This document shows positions 43,368 to 53,455 of a stretch of 64,000 nucleotides of DNA, piece by piece (position 1 is the stretch's first letter; each line of letters starts with the position of its first letter). Origin of the DNA: Chitinophaga sancti. Lineage in GTDB: Bacteria; Bacteroidota; Bacteroidia; Chitinophagales; Chitinophagaceae. The translations under genes and the position numbers were made by a program. Under the pieces are notes generated by a model that saw only the letters and a program-made list of their open reading frames with translations, ran no database searches and was not told where the DNA came from. The stretch spans positions 8,210,001 to 8,274,000 of the forward strand of contig NZ_CP139247.1 of assembly GCF_034087045.1 (NCBI RefSeq), given 5' to 3'.

Positions 43368-46367
43368 TTAAAACGTTGCGTTTACTCCAAATTGCAACAT
43401 CCACGTTGCCGGCGCATCTATACCAATCAAATTCACATCTTCCGGATCTATCCCTTTCCACTTCTGCCTGTATGGCGCCACTATCAACGGCTGCTTCAAA
43501 TCCAATGAAAATCTTAACGACTCCATCTGCCACCGATCCATCACCTTCTTCGGCAACGCATACCCCAATCCTATATTTCTGATCTTGAAATAAGATCCAT
43601 CAAAATAACTCAACGTATTATAGTTATTAGGCCGCTCCTGGTTTGAGTTCGGACGTGGAAATTCATTCGATGGATGCGCAGGCGTAAAGTAATTCACATC
43701 CAGGTTATTATACCTTCCAAACAACGTATTATAGGTCGCATAAAAATCACTCTTGACCATACTCCCCATTCTCGCAAATGCTACTATCGACAAATCAAAT
43801 CCTTTATAACTAAACCGCTGCGTCATACCACCAGACCACTTCGGCTGCGATGATCCTAAGATCACCCTATCCTTATCATTCAATATCTTATCATTATTCA
43901 CATCGGCCAACTGTATCTCACCCTGATGCTGTGTATACACCTGCGCCGCAGCTTCCGTCTGCCAGATACCCACTTTCTTATAATCGTAATACACATAGGT
44001 GGGCTGCCCCACAAACCATCCATTTCCTATATCCTGTGTCTTGCCCTCTCCCAATGCCAATATCTTTTCACGATTTATAAAAAAGTTCACATCCATCGTC
44101 CAGCTAAACCCACTCTTCGATTCTATATTCACTGTCGAAATCCCTACCTCTATCCCTTTATTCTGCGTCATTCCCGTATTCTCCAACACATAATCAAACC
44201 CATTACTATACGGCAGGAATCGCTGTAATAACAAATCTGTCGTCTTCTGTTTATACACATCCACCGTACCACTGATCCTTCCCTTCAGCACACTAAAATC
44301 CAACCCTATGTTCGATGATGTTGTCGTCTCCCACGTCAGATTAGGATTGCGCAATAAGATGGGTGAATACCCCAACGTTCCCTTATTATTAAATGAATAA
44401 GTCGTTCTTCCTAACAATCCCTGCGTGGCATAAGGCGGTATCCCCGTATTCCCGATCTTACCATAACTCGCACGTAATTTCAAATTATCAAAGAATGTCA
44501 CGCCCTGCATAAAATGCTCTTTCGTTATATTCCAACCCAACGCGACTGATGGAAAATAACCCCACTTATGTCCCGGTGCAAAACGACTGGAACCATCTGC
44601 ACGCAAAGTGAGTGTTACCAGGTATCTATCATCATACCCATAATTCACACGACCCATATAAGAAAGGATCGTCCACGTACCCAAACTACTCCCTATCCCC
44701 GTCACATTCGCTGCCTGCCCTAATCCATAATACTGCTGCCACTCCACCGGAATACCTCTCACTGATGCAGAACTACTATCTTCCCGCTGCCTCTGCACAC
44801 TATACAATGCCGTCACACCAAGATTATGTTTCTGCCGAAAGGTCTTATTATAAGTCAACAGGTTCTCCACTGTATACGCCCACACAAACTGACTTTGTTT
44901 GGTCGCCGTCGCATCACCTCCTCCTATGAGCAGGTCTGTACTATTCTTTCCTAAAAACAACCCATAATTATTCTGCTGTAAATCTGTCCCTACATTCAGG
45001 CGATATTTCAAACCATCGAGAATGGTCACTTCGCCATACAGACTATTGAAAAACCGAAGATGATACAAATTTTCTACCCTGTTGCCAGGTACATAATTCA
45101 ACAATGCATTCGGCTGCTGGTTATCACCAGTAGGATAAGTAATAAGATTTCCATTGGCATCATAAGGATCTGCTATCGGCAACATTTTCAACGCATCTCC
45201 CATACCATTATAACTACTGCCTTTGCGCGTACTATAAGCAGCCAGCATCGAAGTGCCTACTGTAATACGTTTACTGATTTCCTGGTCCACTGCTACATGC
45301 AGATTATAGCGCTCATAACTTTGTAATTTCAATACCCCCTGGTCTTTAAAGTATCCACCCGTCACTGCATACTTTGTTTTTTCTGATCCTCCACTCACAC
45401 CCAAGGCATGCCTCGTTTGCCAACCCGGACTAATCAACAACGACTGCCAATCTGTATTCACGCCTCTCTTTATATTCGCCAACTCTGTCGCATTAAAGAT
45501 CTTGGCATCCGAAGCTTCCGGGTTGCTATCGTCATAAGACCCTGTGTTACGATAAGCCTCTCTCTTCATTTCAGTATACTGCTGCGCATCCATCATATCC
45601 GTACGCCCCAGTGCATGCACATACCCATACAACCCACTATAACTCACCACCGGTTTATTCCCACTCTTCCCTTTTCGCGTAGTGATCAGCACTACGCCAT
45701 TCGCACCTCGCGAACCATAAATAGCAGTCGCAGATGCATCCTTCAAAATATCCATCGACATGATATCCGGGGGATTGATATCATTCATCGCCCCTGCAAA
45801 AGGAATTCCATCTACTACATACAAAGGATCATTTCCGGCAGAAAGCGATCGCGTTCCCCGCACACGTACCCTCGGCTCATCACCCGGCTTCGCACTATTA
45901 TTAATGACATCTATACCAGGGGTCCTCCCCTGCAATGCCTGTTGCGCATTTGTAACCGGTACTTCCATAATCGCCTTGCTGCTGATAGAAGCAATAGAAC
46001 CGGTCACATCTTTCTTCTTTTGTTGTCCATAACCAACTACGACAACTTCTTCGAGTTTCTTGTTGTCTTCGGCCAACTTCACATCAATCGACGATCGGTT
46101 GTTAACTGGAATTTCCTGTGGCAAATAACCAATAAATGAGATGACAATGGTGGCGCCGGGCGAGACTTTGAGCTTATAAGCTCCCATGTTGTCGGTGACA
46201 GTTCCGGTCGATTTTCCTTTCACAGCTACAGTAGCACCAATCACAGGTGTTCCATCTGACGCAGTTACTCTTCCCGAAAGGTTCACCAACTGTTGTGCGC
46301 GTATCAGGGTTCCCAACAATAGCAGATACAGGAGTATCACCCCCGTTTTCGATAACGTGTGTTTCAT
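43368..46367 (-). CDS. SusC/RagA TonB-dependent transporter, second locus
   Basis: A 999-residue SusC-type transporter: signal peptide (TLSKTGVILLYLLLLGTLIRAQ), carboxypeptidase-regulatory-like domain (NLSGRVTASDGTPVIGATV), TonB box/plug (VVVGYGQQKKKDVTGSI) and barrel. It lacks the STN domain, in keeping with the absence of a FecR/sigma pair here; a LacI-type operator lies upstream instead. I chose the ATG at 46367; the frame is open to a TTG at 46421. Confidence 0.92.
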   Translation of the reverse strand: MKHTLSKTGVILLYLLLLGTLIRAQQLVNLSGRVTASDGTPVIGATVAVKGKSTGTVTDNMGAYKLKVSPGATIVISFIGYLPQEIPVNNRSSIDVKLAEDNKKLEEVVVVGYGQQKKKDVTGSIASISSKAIMEVPVTNAQQALQGRTPGIDVINNSAKPGDEPRVRVRGTRSLSAGNDPLYVVDGIPFAGAMNDINPPDIMSMDILKDASATAIYGSRGANGVVLITTRKGKSGNKPVVSYSGLYGYVHALGRTDMMDAQQYTEMKREAYRNTGSYDDSNPEASDAKIFNATELANIKRGVNTDWQSLLISPGWQTRHALGVSGGSEKTKYAVTGGYFKDQGVLKLQSYERYNLHVAVDQEISKRITVGTSMLAAYSTRKGSSYNGMGDALKMLPIADPYDANGNLITYPTGDNQQPNALLNYVPGNRVENLYHLRFFNSLYGEVTILDGLKYRLNVGTDLQQNNYGLFLGKNSTDLLIGGGDATATKQSQFVWAYTVENLLTYNKTFRQKHNLGVTALYSVQRQREDSSSASVRGIPVEWQQYYGLGQAANVTGIGSSLGTWTILSYMGRVNYGYDDRYLVTLTLRADGSSRFAPGHKWGYFPSVALGWNITKEHFMQGVTFFDNLKLRASYGKIGNTGIPPYATQGLLGRTTYSFNNKGTLGYSPILLRNPNLTWETTTSSNIGLDFSVLKGRISGTVDVYKQKTTDLLLQRFLPYSNGFDYVLENTGMTQNKGIEVGISTVNIESKSGFSWTMDVNFFINREKILALGEGKTQDIGNGWFVGQPTYVYYDYKKVGIWQTEAAAQVYTQHQGEIQLADVNNDKILNDKDRVILGSSQPKWSGGMTQRFSYKGFDLSIVAFARMGSMVKSDFYATYNTLFGRYNNLDVNYFTPAHPSNEFPRPNSNQERPNNYNTLSYFDGSYFKIRNIGLGYALPKKVMDRWQMESLRFSLDLKQPLIVAPYRQKWKGIDPEDVNLIGIDAPATWMLQFGVNATF

Positions 46368-46538
46368 TACGTAGAATTTTAGAGTAACAGAATAAGTACT
46401 TAGTTTATTTTGAGTATACAATGAGCCCTTCCTTTTCCAGCGGGTAATAACTACAGCTTATTTATGATCAATTTTAATCCAGGTTTTTCTTACAATTCCG
46501 CGTCGGGGCAATACAAGTTAAGTAGATTCGTTATAAAT

Positions 46539-46552
46539 TGCAAACGATTGCA
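46539..46552. promoter_or_regulatory. LacI-family-type operator between susC and the DUF1080 gene
   Basis: TGCAAACGATTGCA fits the general LacI-family operator TGnAAnCGnTTnCA exactly, a palindrome with central CG. It lies 170 bases upstream of susC and 128 bases upstream of the divergent DUF1080 gene and could control both. No lacI-like gene is in the window. The rest of this 310-base gap shows no other feature. Confidence 0.55.
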
Positions 46553-46679
46553 TAAATTTAGAGACAAGTTAGTACTGCTTAGATAAATTGAATTTCTACC
46601 GTTCATCACATTAATGGTGCAATCGGTTGAATAAATGAAGGTTAATATTTATTTTTAAAACTAGTTTTGGTTCAATGTT

Positions 46680-48050
46680 ATGAAAAACACGTTACTGGTC
46701 TGTAGTGTCCTGTTCCTCAGTAGTTGGGCAACGGCACAAAAGAAAGCTCAATGGCATTCACTCTACAATGGTAAGGACCTCACGGGATGGAAAGAAGTAA
46801 ATGGGACAGCTACCTATGAGGCCAAAAAAGATGAAATCGTGGGCACATCCGTCACGGGAAGTCCAAATTCTTTTCTTGCTACCACAAAAGACTACGGTGA
46901 TTTTATTTTAGAGCTGGAACTCAAGCTCGATGCGGAAATGAACTATGGTATTCAATTCCGCTCGGAAAGCAAACCTGACTATAACAATGGTCGGGTACAC
47001 GGTTACCAGATGGAAGTAGACCCTAGCGACAGGGCATGGAGTGGTGGTGTATATGATGAAGCTCGTCGTGGTTGGCTCTATCCGCTGGACCTGAATCCAG
47101 GTGCGCAAAAGGCGTTCAAAAAAAGTGACTGGAATAAATATAGAATAGAATGTCGTGGATCGGAGATCAGAACATGGATCAATGGCGTTGCCTGTGCACA
47201 TGTGATCGACGACATGACATTAAAGGGTTTCATCGCCCTGCAGGTGCACCAGATCTACAAGCCTGAAGACAAAGGCAAACAGATCCACTGGCGCAATATC
47301 CGCATATTAGAAAACCCGGATGCTTCACAATATTCTCCTTACGATAATATCTATGTGGTGAATAATGTTCCGAACACGGTGTCTCCACAGGAGCAGAAGA
47401 ACGGGTATGCATTATTATGGGATGGCAAAACATCGAAAGGATGGAGAAGAGTGAATAAACAAGACTTCCCCACCACCGGCTGGACTATGGAAGATGGTTT
47501 ACTCACTATCCACCAGTCTACCGGCGATGAAGAAGGTTCTGGTGGCGACATCATCACCGACAAACAATACGGTGCGTTCGATCTTGAGTTCGATTTCAAA
47601 CTCACAGAAGGCGCTAACAGCGGTGTCAAATACTTTGTAAAAGAAGACTACGATACCAAAGGAAAATCAGCCATAGGCCTGGAATTCCAGGTACTGGACG
47701 ATGAGCGCCACCCGGATGCCAAACTGGGCCGCGATGGAGACAGAACCCTGTCTTCTCTGTACGACCTGATCCCCAGGAAAAAGGATGCTAACCAGAATGC
47801 ATTTAGAAAAATCGGTGAATGGAACCATGGCCGTGTCATTGTATATCCAAATAATCATGTGGAACATTGGCTGAATGGCATAAAGATGGTAGCGTATGAA
47901 AGAGGGTCTAAAGAATTTAAAGACCTTGTAGCGATTTCTAAATACAAAAATTGGAATAACTTTGGTCTTTGGCCAGAAGGGCACATCTTACTCCAGGATC
48001 ATGGTAATACTGTATCCTTTCGTAGCATAAAAATCAAAAATTTAAAATAG
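46680..48050 (+). CDS. Exported protein with two DUF1080 domains
   Basis: A 456-residue protein with signal peptide ([20 protein letters not shown]) and two DUF1080 domains (about 24-215 and 235-455). These are concanavalin-like beta-sandwich domains, assigned to 3-keto-disaccharide hydrolases in some members. Each copy shows the family start [14 protein letters not shown] or [14 protein letters not shown], and motifs such as [15 protein letters not shown] and [20 protein letters not shown]. It is divergent from the SusC/SusD pair and may act on the same glycan. Which of the two domains is catalytic is unclear. Confidence 0.88.
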   Translation: MKNTLLVCSVLFLSSWATAQKKAQWHSLYNGKDLTGWKEVNGTATYEAKKDEIVGTSVTGSPNSFLATTKDYGDFILELELKLDAEMNYGIQFRSESKPDYNNGRVHGYQMEVDPSDRAWSGGVYDEARRGWLYPLDLNPGAQKAFKKSDWNKYRIECRGSEIRTWINGVACAHVIDDMTLKGFIALQVHQIYKPEDKGKQIHWRNIRILENPDASQYSPYDNIYVVNNVPNTVSPQEQKNGYALLWDGKTSKGWRRVNKQDFPTTGWTMEDGLLTIHQSTGDEEGSGGDIITDKQYGAFDLEFDFKLTEGANSGVKYFVKEDYDTKGKSAIGLEFQVLDDERHPDAKLGRDGDRTLSSLYDLIPRKKDANQNAFRKIGEWNHGRVIVYPNNHVEHWLNGIKMVAYERGSKEFKDLVAISKYKNWNNFGLWPEGHILLQDHGNTVSFRSIKIKNLK

Positions 48051-48078
48051 GTTAACAAGTTGCCTTTAATTATTAACC

Positions 48079-48086
48079 TAATTTTG
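48079..48086 (+). promoter_or_regulatory. Candidate promoter of the small RNA at 48.1 kb
   Basis: TAATTTTG fits TAnnTTTG. A TTG lies 16 bases upstream (48060-48062), one base short of the usual spacing. It is located just after the DUF1080 stop codon. Confidence 0.4.
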
Positions 48087-48091
48087 CAGCG

Positions 48092-48280
48092 GGTATATTA
48101 AGCCGGAGTCGACTGTAAAGTGAAAATTTCAAATGAAACCGGGCTGGAGCTTAAACGATTGAGTAAACCAGCAAGCATTTGAAATGAATGGAGTTAAGCT
48201 GATAAATACCTGATTTTAATAAGTTTTCATTGTTCACTGTTCTATATAAAACATTCCGATTCTTCGGAGTGTTTTTTTAT
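48092..48280 (+). ncRNA. Candidate pseudoknotted small RNA or leader ending in a terminator
   Basis: A nested and knotted fold can be drawn: P1 of 10 bp (48126-48135 with 48176-48185), P2 of 5 bp inside it (GCTGG 48143-48147 with CCAGC 48168-48172), and a 7-bp pseudoknot between the P2 loop (AGCTTAA 48148-48154) and a downstream segment (TTAAGCT 48194-48200). A 9-bp terminator hairpin with seven T follows (48250-48278). The unit lies between DUF1080 and DUF885 genes. It could be an independent RNA or a regulated leader of the DUF885 gene 40 bases further. Transcript start is estimated. Confidence 0.5.
48250..48279 (+). terminator. Intrinsic terminator before the DUF885 gene
   Basis: A 9-bp stem (48250-48258 with 48265-48273, one G-T pair) followed by a T run, about 200 bases after the DUF1080 stop. 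Confidence 0.75.
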
Positions 48281-48317
48281 TTTACGCCAGTTTCCATCAA
48301 CAAAATCTAAGTTAACA

Positions 48318-50063
48318 ATGCTGTTTAAAAAGCACTATCTCCTACTGCCATCGATGCTGCTGGCAATGGCTTGTGGTCAGCCTGGCAAGAAATCCGGCAA
48401 TGATGCCGATTCGCTGCACCACCTCGTCCAAAAATATTATGATGACAGAATGGAACTGTTTCCACTGGAAGCAACCATGAATGGAGAACATCAGTATGAT
48501 AGTCTCCTGCAAATTGACATCAGCGAACAGTTCCGTCATCGCACCGATAGCTTTTACACCAGCTACTTAACAGCACTCAATGGTGTAGATACTGCAGGCC
48601 TTACGCCCAATGACCTGATCAGTTATCTCATGCTGCAACGCGACCTCACCCTGAGCAAAGAGCGCCTGAAATTCCCTGATCATTACATGCCGTTTGATCA
48701 ATTCAGTGGCCTTACCTTAATGCTCCCTTTACTAGGCTCTGGCGCCAGCGCTCAACCATTCAAAACTAATGACGACTACCGCCATTTCATGTCCCGCATG
48801 AAATCATTCTCTGAATGGGCAGACACAGCTATTGCAAACATGCGCAAAGGCATGGAAACAGGTGTCGTATTACCCAAAACACTGGTTGTGAAAATACTTC
48901 CACAACTGGCTGACATCGCTAAGAAAGACACCGGCAATGTTTTCTATGCACCCCTCAGAACCCTGAAGGATACTGCACTCGCTACTGCCTACAAAGCATG
49001 CATCGAACAGTATATCTTACCTTCTTATGCACGGCTGCACGACTTTATCGAAAAAGAATACCTGCCCAAAGCACGCACTACCAGCGGTTATGGCGCACTG
49101 CCTAACGGTAAAGACTGGTACGCGCTCTATAGCAAATACTGGACGACCACCAACTTCACACCTGACGAAATCTTTGCCATCGGTGAAAAAGAAGTAGCCC
49201 GCATCAAAGGTGAAATGGAAAAGGTAATGACGGAAACTGGCTGGAAAGGCGATCTGCCCTCCTTCTTTACGTACATCAGAACCGACAAAAAATTCAAGAT
49301 CTTCTCTACCCCCAAACAAATCCTCGATAGCTTCGCAAGTATCAAAGACAGGATTATGCCAAAGGTAAAAGAACTGTATGGTCACCTGCCAAAGACACCT
49401 TTCGAAATCAGGCAGACAGAAGCTTTCCGGGCCGCCTCTGCCAGTGCGGAATACATGCAGGGTGCTGCAGATGGTTCAAGACCAGGTGTATTCTACGTAC
49501 CCATTCTGAATGCAAAAGAATTTGGTTACACCGGTATGCAATGCCTGTTTCTGCACGAAGCAATACCCGGTCACCACTTCCAGATCTCTATTCAACAGGA
49601 GAACGATTCGTTGCCAAAATTCCGCAGATTTAACTGGATCGGGGCATATGGGGAAGGTTATGCACTATATTGCGAAAGCCTTGGTAAAGAGTTAGGAATA
49701 TATACAGATCCGTACATGTATTTCGGTAGGTTGAGTGATGAAATTCATCGCGCCATCAGACTCGTTGTGGATGTAGGTTTGCACTACAAAGGATGGACCC
49801 GTGAGCAAGCCATCAAGTATATGCTTGATTATGAACCAACAAGCGAACAGGAAGCCACTGCAGAAATTGAGCGTTATATGGCTTTGCCGGCACAGGCTTT
49901 GTCGTATAAAATAGGCGAAATGAAAATCCGCGAATTGAGGAATAAGTATACTGCTGAGTTGGGAGATAAATTTAATATCAAAGATTTCCACGACGAATTG
50001 TTGAAAGATGGTTGTGTACCATTGGATGTGTTGGAAGAAAAGATGGCGAGGAAATTCAAATAA
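48318..50063 (+). CDS. DUF885 family lipoprotein, probable metallopeptidase-like
   Basis: A 581-residue lipoprotein (lipobox AMAC in MLLAMACGQPGKK) of the DUF885 family. The zinc-binding-like motif LFLHEAIPGHHFQ lies near residue 413, and the family's YGEGYALYCESLGKE follows with the expected third ligand Glu. Members are regarded as carboxypeptidase-like enzymes of the cell envelope; the substrate is unknown. No neighbour shares an evident pathway. Confidence 0.88.
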   Translation: MLFKKHYLLLPSMLLAMACGQPGKKSGNDADSLHHLVQKYYDDRMELFPLEATMNGEHQYDSLLQIDISEQFRHRTDSFYTSYLTALNGVDTAGLTPNDLISYLMLQRDLTLSKERLKFPDHYMPFDQFSGLTLMLPLLGSGASAQPFKTNDDYRHFMSRMKSFSEWADTAIANMRKGMETGVVLPKTLVVKILPQLADIAKKDTGNVFYAPLRTLKDTALATAYKACIEQYILPSYARLHDFIEKEYLPKARTTSGYGALPNGKDWYALYSKYWTTTNFTPDEIFAIGEKEVARIKGEMEKVMTETGWKGDLPSFFTYIRTDKKFKIFSTPKQILDSFASIKDRIMPKVKELYGHLPKTPFEIRQTEAFRAASASAEYMQGAADGSRPGVFYVPILNAKEFGYTGMQCLFLHEAIPGHHFQISIQQENDSLPKFRRFNWIGAYGEGYALYCESLGKELGIYTDPYMYFGRLSDEIHRAIRLVVDVGLHYKGWTREQAIKYMLDYEPTSEQEATAEIERYMALPAQALSYKIGEMKIRELRNKYTAELGDKFNIKDFHDELLKDGCVPLDVLEEKMARKFK

Positions 50064-50418
50064 TAACATTTTGCCCTTTGCAGATGCCATCATACTGCAA
50101 AGGGCAAACATTATGAAAAAATATATACACCATCAATTACTGTACAGCTTCCTGATAATCCGGATTTAACAATAAAATATGTGTTCGCTTTGAGAAAAGA
50201 TACTTAAATTTATAGTGGGAAATATATAATTACAGGGAACATCGGAACCACCAAGGTTTTAAGGAACGTTGCCATATCACTAAGAGACTCATCTATAACA
50301 AAAGCTATCTGCTCAACGCGCCTTTTACCATTTCACGTTACAAAAGATATTGCACGCTTGTGCCTTATAATTATCACTGAGAGAATAGGAATTTTTTAAC
50401 TTTTAAGCTGCCAGTACT

Positions 50419-50772
50419 ATGTTTGACATGACCCTTAATTACTGCCTTGCTTTCCCTGCCGTAGTGCGGGAAGATAAGTGGGATGATGATGTACGGTTTT
50501 CCGTAGGTGAAAAGCTTTTCTGCATGATCTCTAAAACTTTTCCACATCAGGTATCCCTGAAGTGCAGGCTGGAAGATTTCCATCGCCTCATTTCCCAACC
50601 AGGTATCGTACCGGCGCCATATTTGGCCCGTTATCACTGGGTACAGATCAAACAATTGGAAACTTTGCCAGTTCCCGAATTACAGTCTTTATTACAGAAT
50701 GCCTACGATCTGGTAGTGAATTCATTACCTCCGGAAGAAAGGGCGCAGATATTGCGTGAGCAAAGGGTATAG
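50419..50772 (+). CDS. MmcQ/YjbR family protein
   Basis: A 117-residue cytoplasmic protein of the MmcQ/YjbR group, with the fold of a double-wing DNA-binding domain. Features: VREDKWDDDVRFSVGEKLFC, CRLEDFHRLISQPGIVPAPY, and YHWVQIKQL with the ending LVVNSLPPEERA, all close to the family pattern. Actual function is not known. A single gene with about 350 bases before it where I see nothing else. Confidence 0.85.
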   Translation: MFDMTLNYCLAFPAVVREDKWDDDVRFSVGEKLFCMISKTFPHQVSLKCRLEDFHRLISQPGIVPAPYLARYHWVQIKQLETLPVPELQSLLQNAYDLVVNSLPPEERAQILREQRV

Positions 50773-50915
50773 CACCCCTGGATTTTTTGTGGTAGGAAGG
50801 TTTGCGCCTGACGCTGGCAGCGTTAAGGACTTCTAATTACCCTGAAAATATTAAAAGCTTTTACCCAATCAGGTAAAAGCTTTTTTATTTGGTGGGTGGC
50901 CAAAGGCCGACATTT

Positions 50916-51695
50916 TTAAAAGAAGACAGTGTAGATGATATCATACAACCCAAACACGATCAGCGTACACGCAAATACTTTTTCAAGTAATGGTGATTTC
51001 ATTTTCACCGCTGTTTTCGCTCCTAAATAAGAAGAGGGTATCGCCGTAAGCGCCAGTAAAAGCGCCACATTCCAGTCAATATGACCCAGGTACCAGTGCA
51101 TGATGGCCCCGGGTATGGATAAGATCGCAGATAAAACGATGGAACATGCCAGCGCCTGCTTTATAGGCATTTTTAACCGCTTAATAAAGAAGCTACTAAA
51201 CAACACCCCGCCCGCGTTCGCCAATAAACCGGATAATAAACCAATACCTATTGCCGCCACGATCATTAACCCGGTATGAAACGCTTCTTTTTCAGCAACT
51301 TCTTCAGATTTCTTTCTTAAAAATGAAATCAACAACGTCGTACCGATTCCCATGATGAATAAAGCGGTAAAGATCATCAATGTTTCACCCTTTAGGTAAT
51401 GGCTAAAATAAGCCCCTAATACCGTAGCAGGCACGCCAAATATTGCCCCTAATCCAATCACTCTTTTATCGAAAAGCTTTTCCTTGCTGTAAACCGCCGT
51501 TGCAGATATCGTACTGGTAATTGCCGCGGGTAATGGAGAGGCCAGCGCATAAAAGGGGTTGATGCCGGCAAAGATCTGTAATGCCGGCGTACTCACCGCA
51601 CTTCCTCCTTTGCCTAGTAAACCGGAAAGATAGCCCACGATCAATCCGATGGATAATATTACCCAATAATCAGTCTGTTGAAATAACGCAATCAT
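50916..51695 (-). CDS. TauE/SafE family permease
   Basis: A 259-residue membrane protein with eight predicted helices, belonging to the TauE/SafE (DUF81) family of anion exporters tied to sulfite, taurine or sulfoacetate handling. The start GLIVGYLSGLLGKGGSAVSTPAL is the family signature repeated weakly in the second half (GLLSGLLANAGGVLFSSFF). The ATG at 51695 is chosen over a GTG at 51710. Substrate unknown. Confidence 0.88.
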   Translation of the reverse strand: MIALFQQTDYWVILSIGLIVGYLSGLLGKGGSAVSTPALQIFAGINPFYALASPLPAAITSTISATAVYSKEKLFDKRVIGLGAIFGVPATVLGAYFSHYLKGETLMIFTALFIMGIGTTLLISFLRKKSEEVAEKEAFHTGLMIVAAIGIGLLSGLLANAGGVLFSSFFIKRLKMPIKQALACSIVLSAILSIPGAIMHWYLGHIDWNVALLLALTAIPSSYLGAKTAVKMKSPLLEKVFACTLIVFGLYDIIYTVFF

Positions 51696-51710
51696 ATACA
51701 GGTTAGACAC

Positions 51711-52050
51711 ACACGTGCCGGTTGGCAGGTAGTCGGTTGGTTTTGATGAATTTCCTTTTTAGCAAAAATAAGTGTCGCGGACAAGCCAAAAGTACAGTGT
51801 TGGCGGAGGTTCAACAAAATAATCAGGGTATTAGGTCATTACTAAAAGTTATGGGATATAACTTTATGTTATGATTCTGACTGTCGTGAGTTTAAGGGGG
51901 AATAGCCTACCAAGTCTAGGAAATATAGGAAATCAGGGGATTAGCTAAAATAATCCCCTGACACCAATTTTATTGATTACAAAGTTCATTTTCGTTTGTG
52001 AAACCTGCTATTCAAAATACAGATTTCTGCTCTTTCTATGATTGCTCGCT
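51711..52050. other. Intergenic gap between the permease and eboF
   Basis: About 340 bases in which I find no gene, repeat or clear hairpin. Confidence 0.5.
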
Positions 52051-53415
52051 CTATTGCATCGTTTTCCAGATCACATCATAAATATCAACCGCCGTTACCG
52101 CATTCGTCTCCTCCCCTTTCGCCGTTATTAATACCGGGTGATACTGACTATCTTCCGAAATTCGCCCATGAGCCCCCTTAATTAATGTCGCATCCAGCGG
52201 AATCACATTCATCAGGTACCGGAAACCTAATTTCTTTTTTAACAGCTTAAAACCTGCCTTTAATTTGATCAACGGATCTGCAGGGTTCATAAACATCTCT
52301 ACCGGGTCATACCCTGGCTTACGATGAATATCTACCAACCTGGCAAAATCCGGCGCCTTCGCATCGTTCAGCCAATAATAGTAAGTAAACCAGCTATTTG
52401 TATCTGCTACCAACACGAACTCTCCACTACGTGCATGGTGCATATTGTGTGCTCGCTTGCCTTCGCGGTCCAATACCAGTTGTACACCAGGTATGTTTTC
52501 CACAATCGCCCTTACCTTCTTATATACCGAAGGATCATTTATATACACATGGGCAATCTGGTGATCCGCTACCACAAATGCTTTCGATGCCCCTGCATCC
52601 AGCAACTCCAAACCACGTTCTTCTCTCACCGCTATCAAACCTTCCTGCCGGAAAATGCGGTTCAGATGAATAGGGTTATTCACATTCGTAATTCCATATT
52701 CTGAGAGAATGATCACACGGGTATCCTTCTTTTCATAATGATTCACAAGCTGTTTCACCACCTCATCTACCTCGCGCAATTCTTTGCTGATGCGATTCAG
52801 ATCCTGCCCGAATTTTTGTAGACAATAATCCAGGTGTGGCAGGTAGATCAATGTCAATGTAGGATTATACATATCATCCGTCATCACCGATGCATCTGCA
52901 ATCCACTGGGTCGATTTAATATTCGCACCCGGTCCCCAGAACTGAAACAGCGGAAATGTACCTAGCTCTTTTTGCAAATGATCACGCAGTGATGATGGAT
53001 GTGCATAACAGTCCGGCGCCTTACGGCCATCAGCTAAATACTGCGGACGTGGCGTCACAGAATAATCTGCACTGGAATACATGTTGTACCACCAGAACAT
53101 TTTGGAAACAGTGAAGGAAGGATCTATCTTCCTCGCCCTTTCCCATATCTTCGGTGCATCTACCAGCTTATTTGATTGTTTCCAGAACTTGATTTCACAA
53201 TCCTGACGGTCATACCAGCCGTTACCGACTATGCCATGCTCCGCAGGCCATTGTCCGGTGACATAAGTACTCTGTACCGCTGTGGTGACTGCAGGCACCA
53301 TAGGTTTAATTGTGCGTAACTGATGCTGCTGTACATAGCCCTTTAAAAAAGGGGTGTGTTCTCCAATCAGGGAGGAGGAGAGACCTACGACGTCAATAAC
53401 AACTGTCTTTTTCAT
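52051..53415 (-). CDS. eboF: EboF, alkaline phosphatase-superfamily phosphodiesterase
   Basis: A 454-residue nucleotide pyrophosphatase/phosphodiesterase-like enzyme, last gene of the ebo operon. The N-terminal VIDVVGLSSSLIG gives the first metal Asp; the nucleophile Thr is probably in TTAVQSTYVTGQWPAEHG; SEYGI and ADHQIAH supply further metal ligands. There is no signal peptide at the start chosen. In cyanobacteria the ebo genes are needed to deliver scytonemin precursors to the periplasm; the substrate in Bacteroidota is unknown. Confidence 0.88.
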   Translation of the reverse strand: MKKTVVIDVVGLSSSLIGEHTPFLKGYVQQHQLRTIKPMVPAVTTAVQSTYVTGQWPAEHGIVGNGWYDRQDCEIKFWKQSNKLVDAPKIWERARKIDPSFTVSKMFWWYNMYSSADYSVTPRPQYLADGRKAPDCYAHPSSLRDHLQKELGTFPLFQFWGPGANIKSTQWIADASVMTDDMYNPTLTLIYLPHLDYCLQKFGQDLNRISKELREVDEVVKQLVNHYEKKDTRVIILSEYGITNVNNPIHLNRIFRQEGLIAVREERGLELLDAGASKAFVVADHQIAHVYINDPSVYKKVRAIVENIPGVQLVLDREGKRAHNMHHARSGEFVLVADTNSWFTYYYWLNDAKAPDFARLVDIHRKPGYDPVEMFMNPADPLIKLKAGFKLLKKKLGFRYLMNVIPLDATLIKGAHGRISEDSQYHPVLITAKGEETNAVTAVDIYDVIWKTMQ

Positions 53416-53455
53416 GATCGTTGTGCCATTCTTAGGATATAATTGGTGCTCAAAT

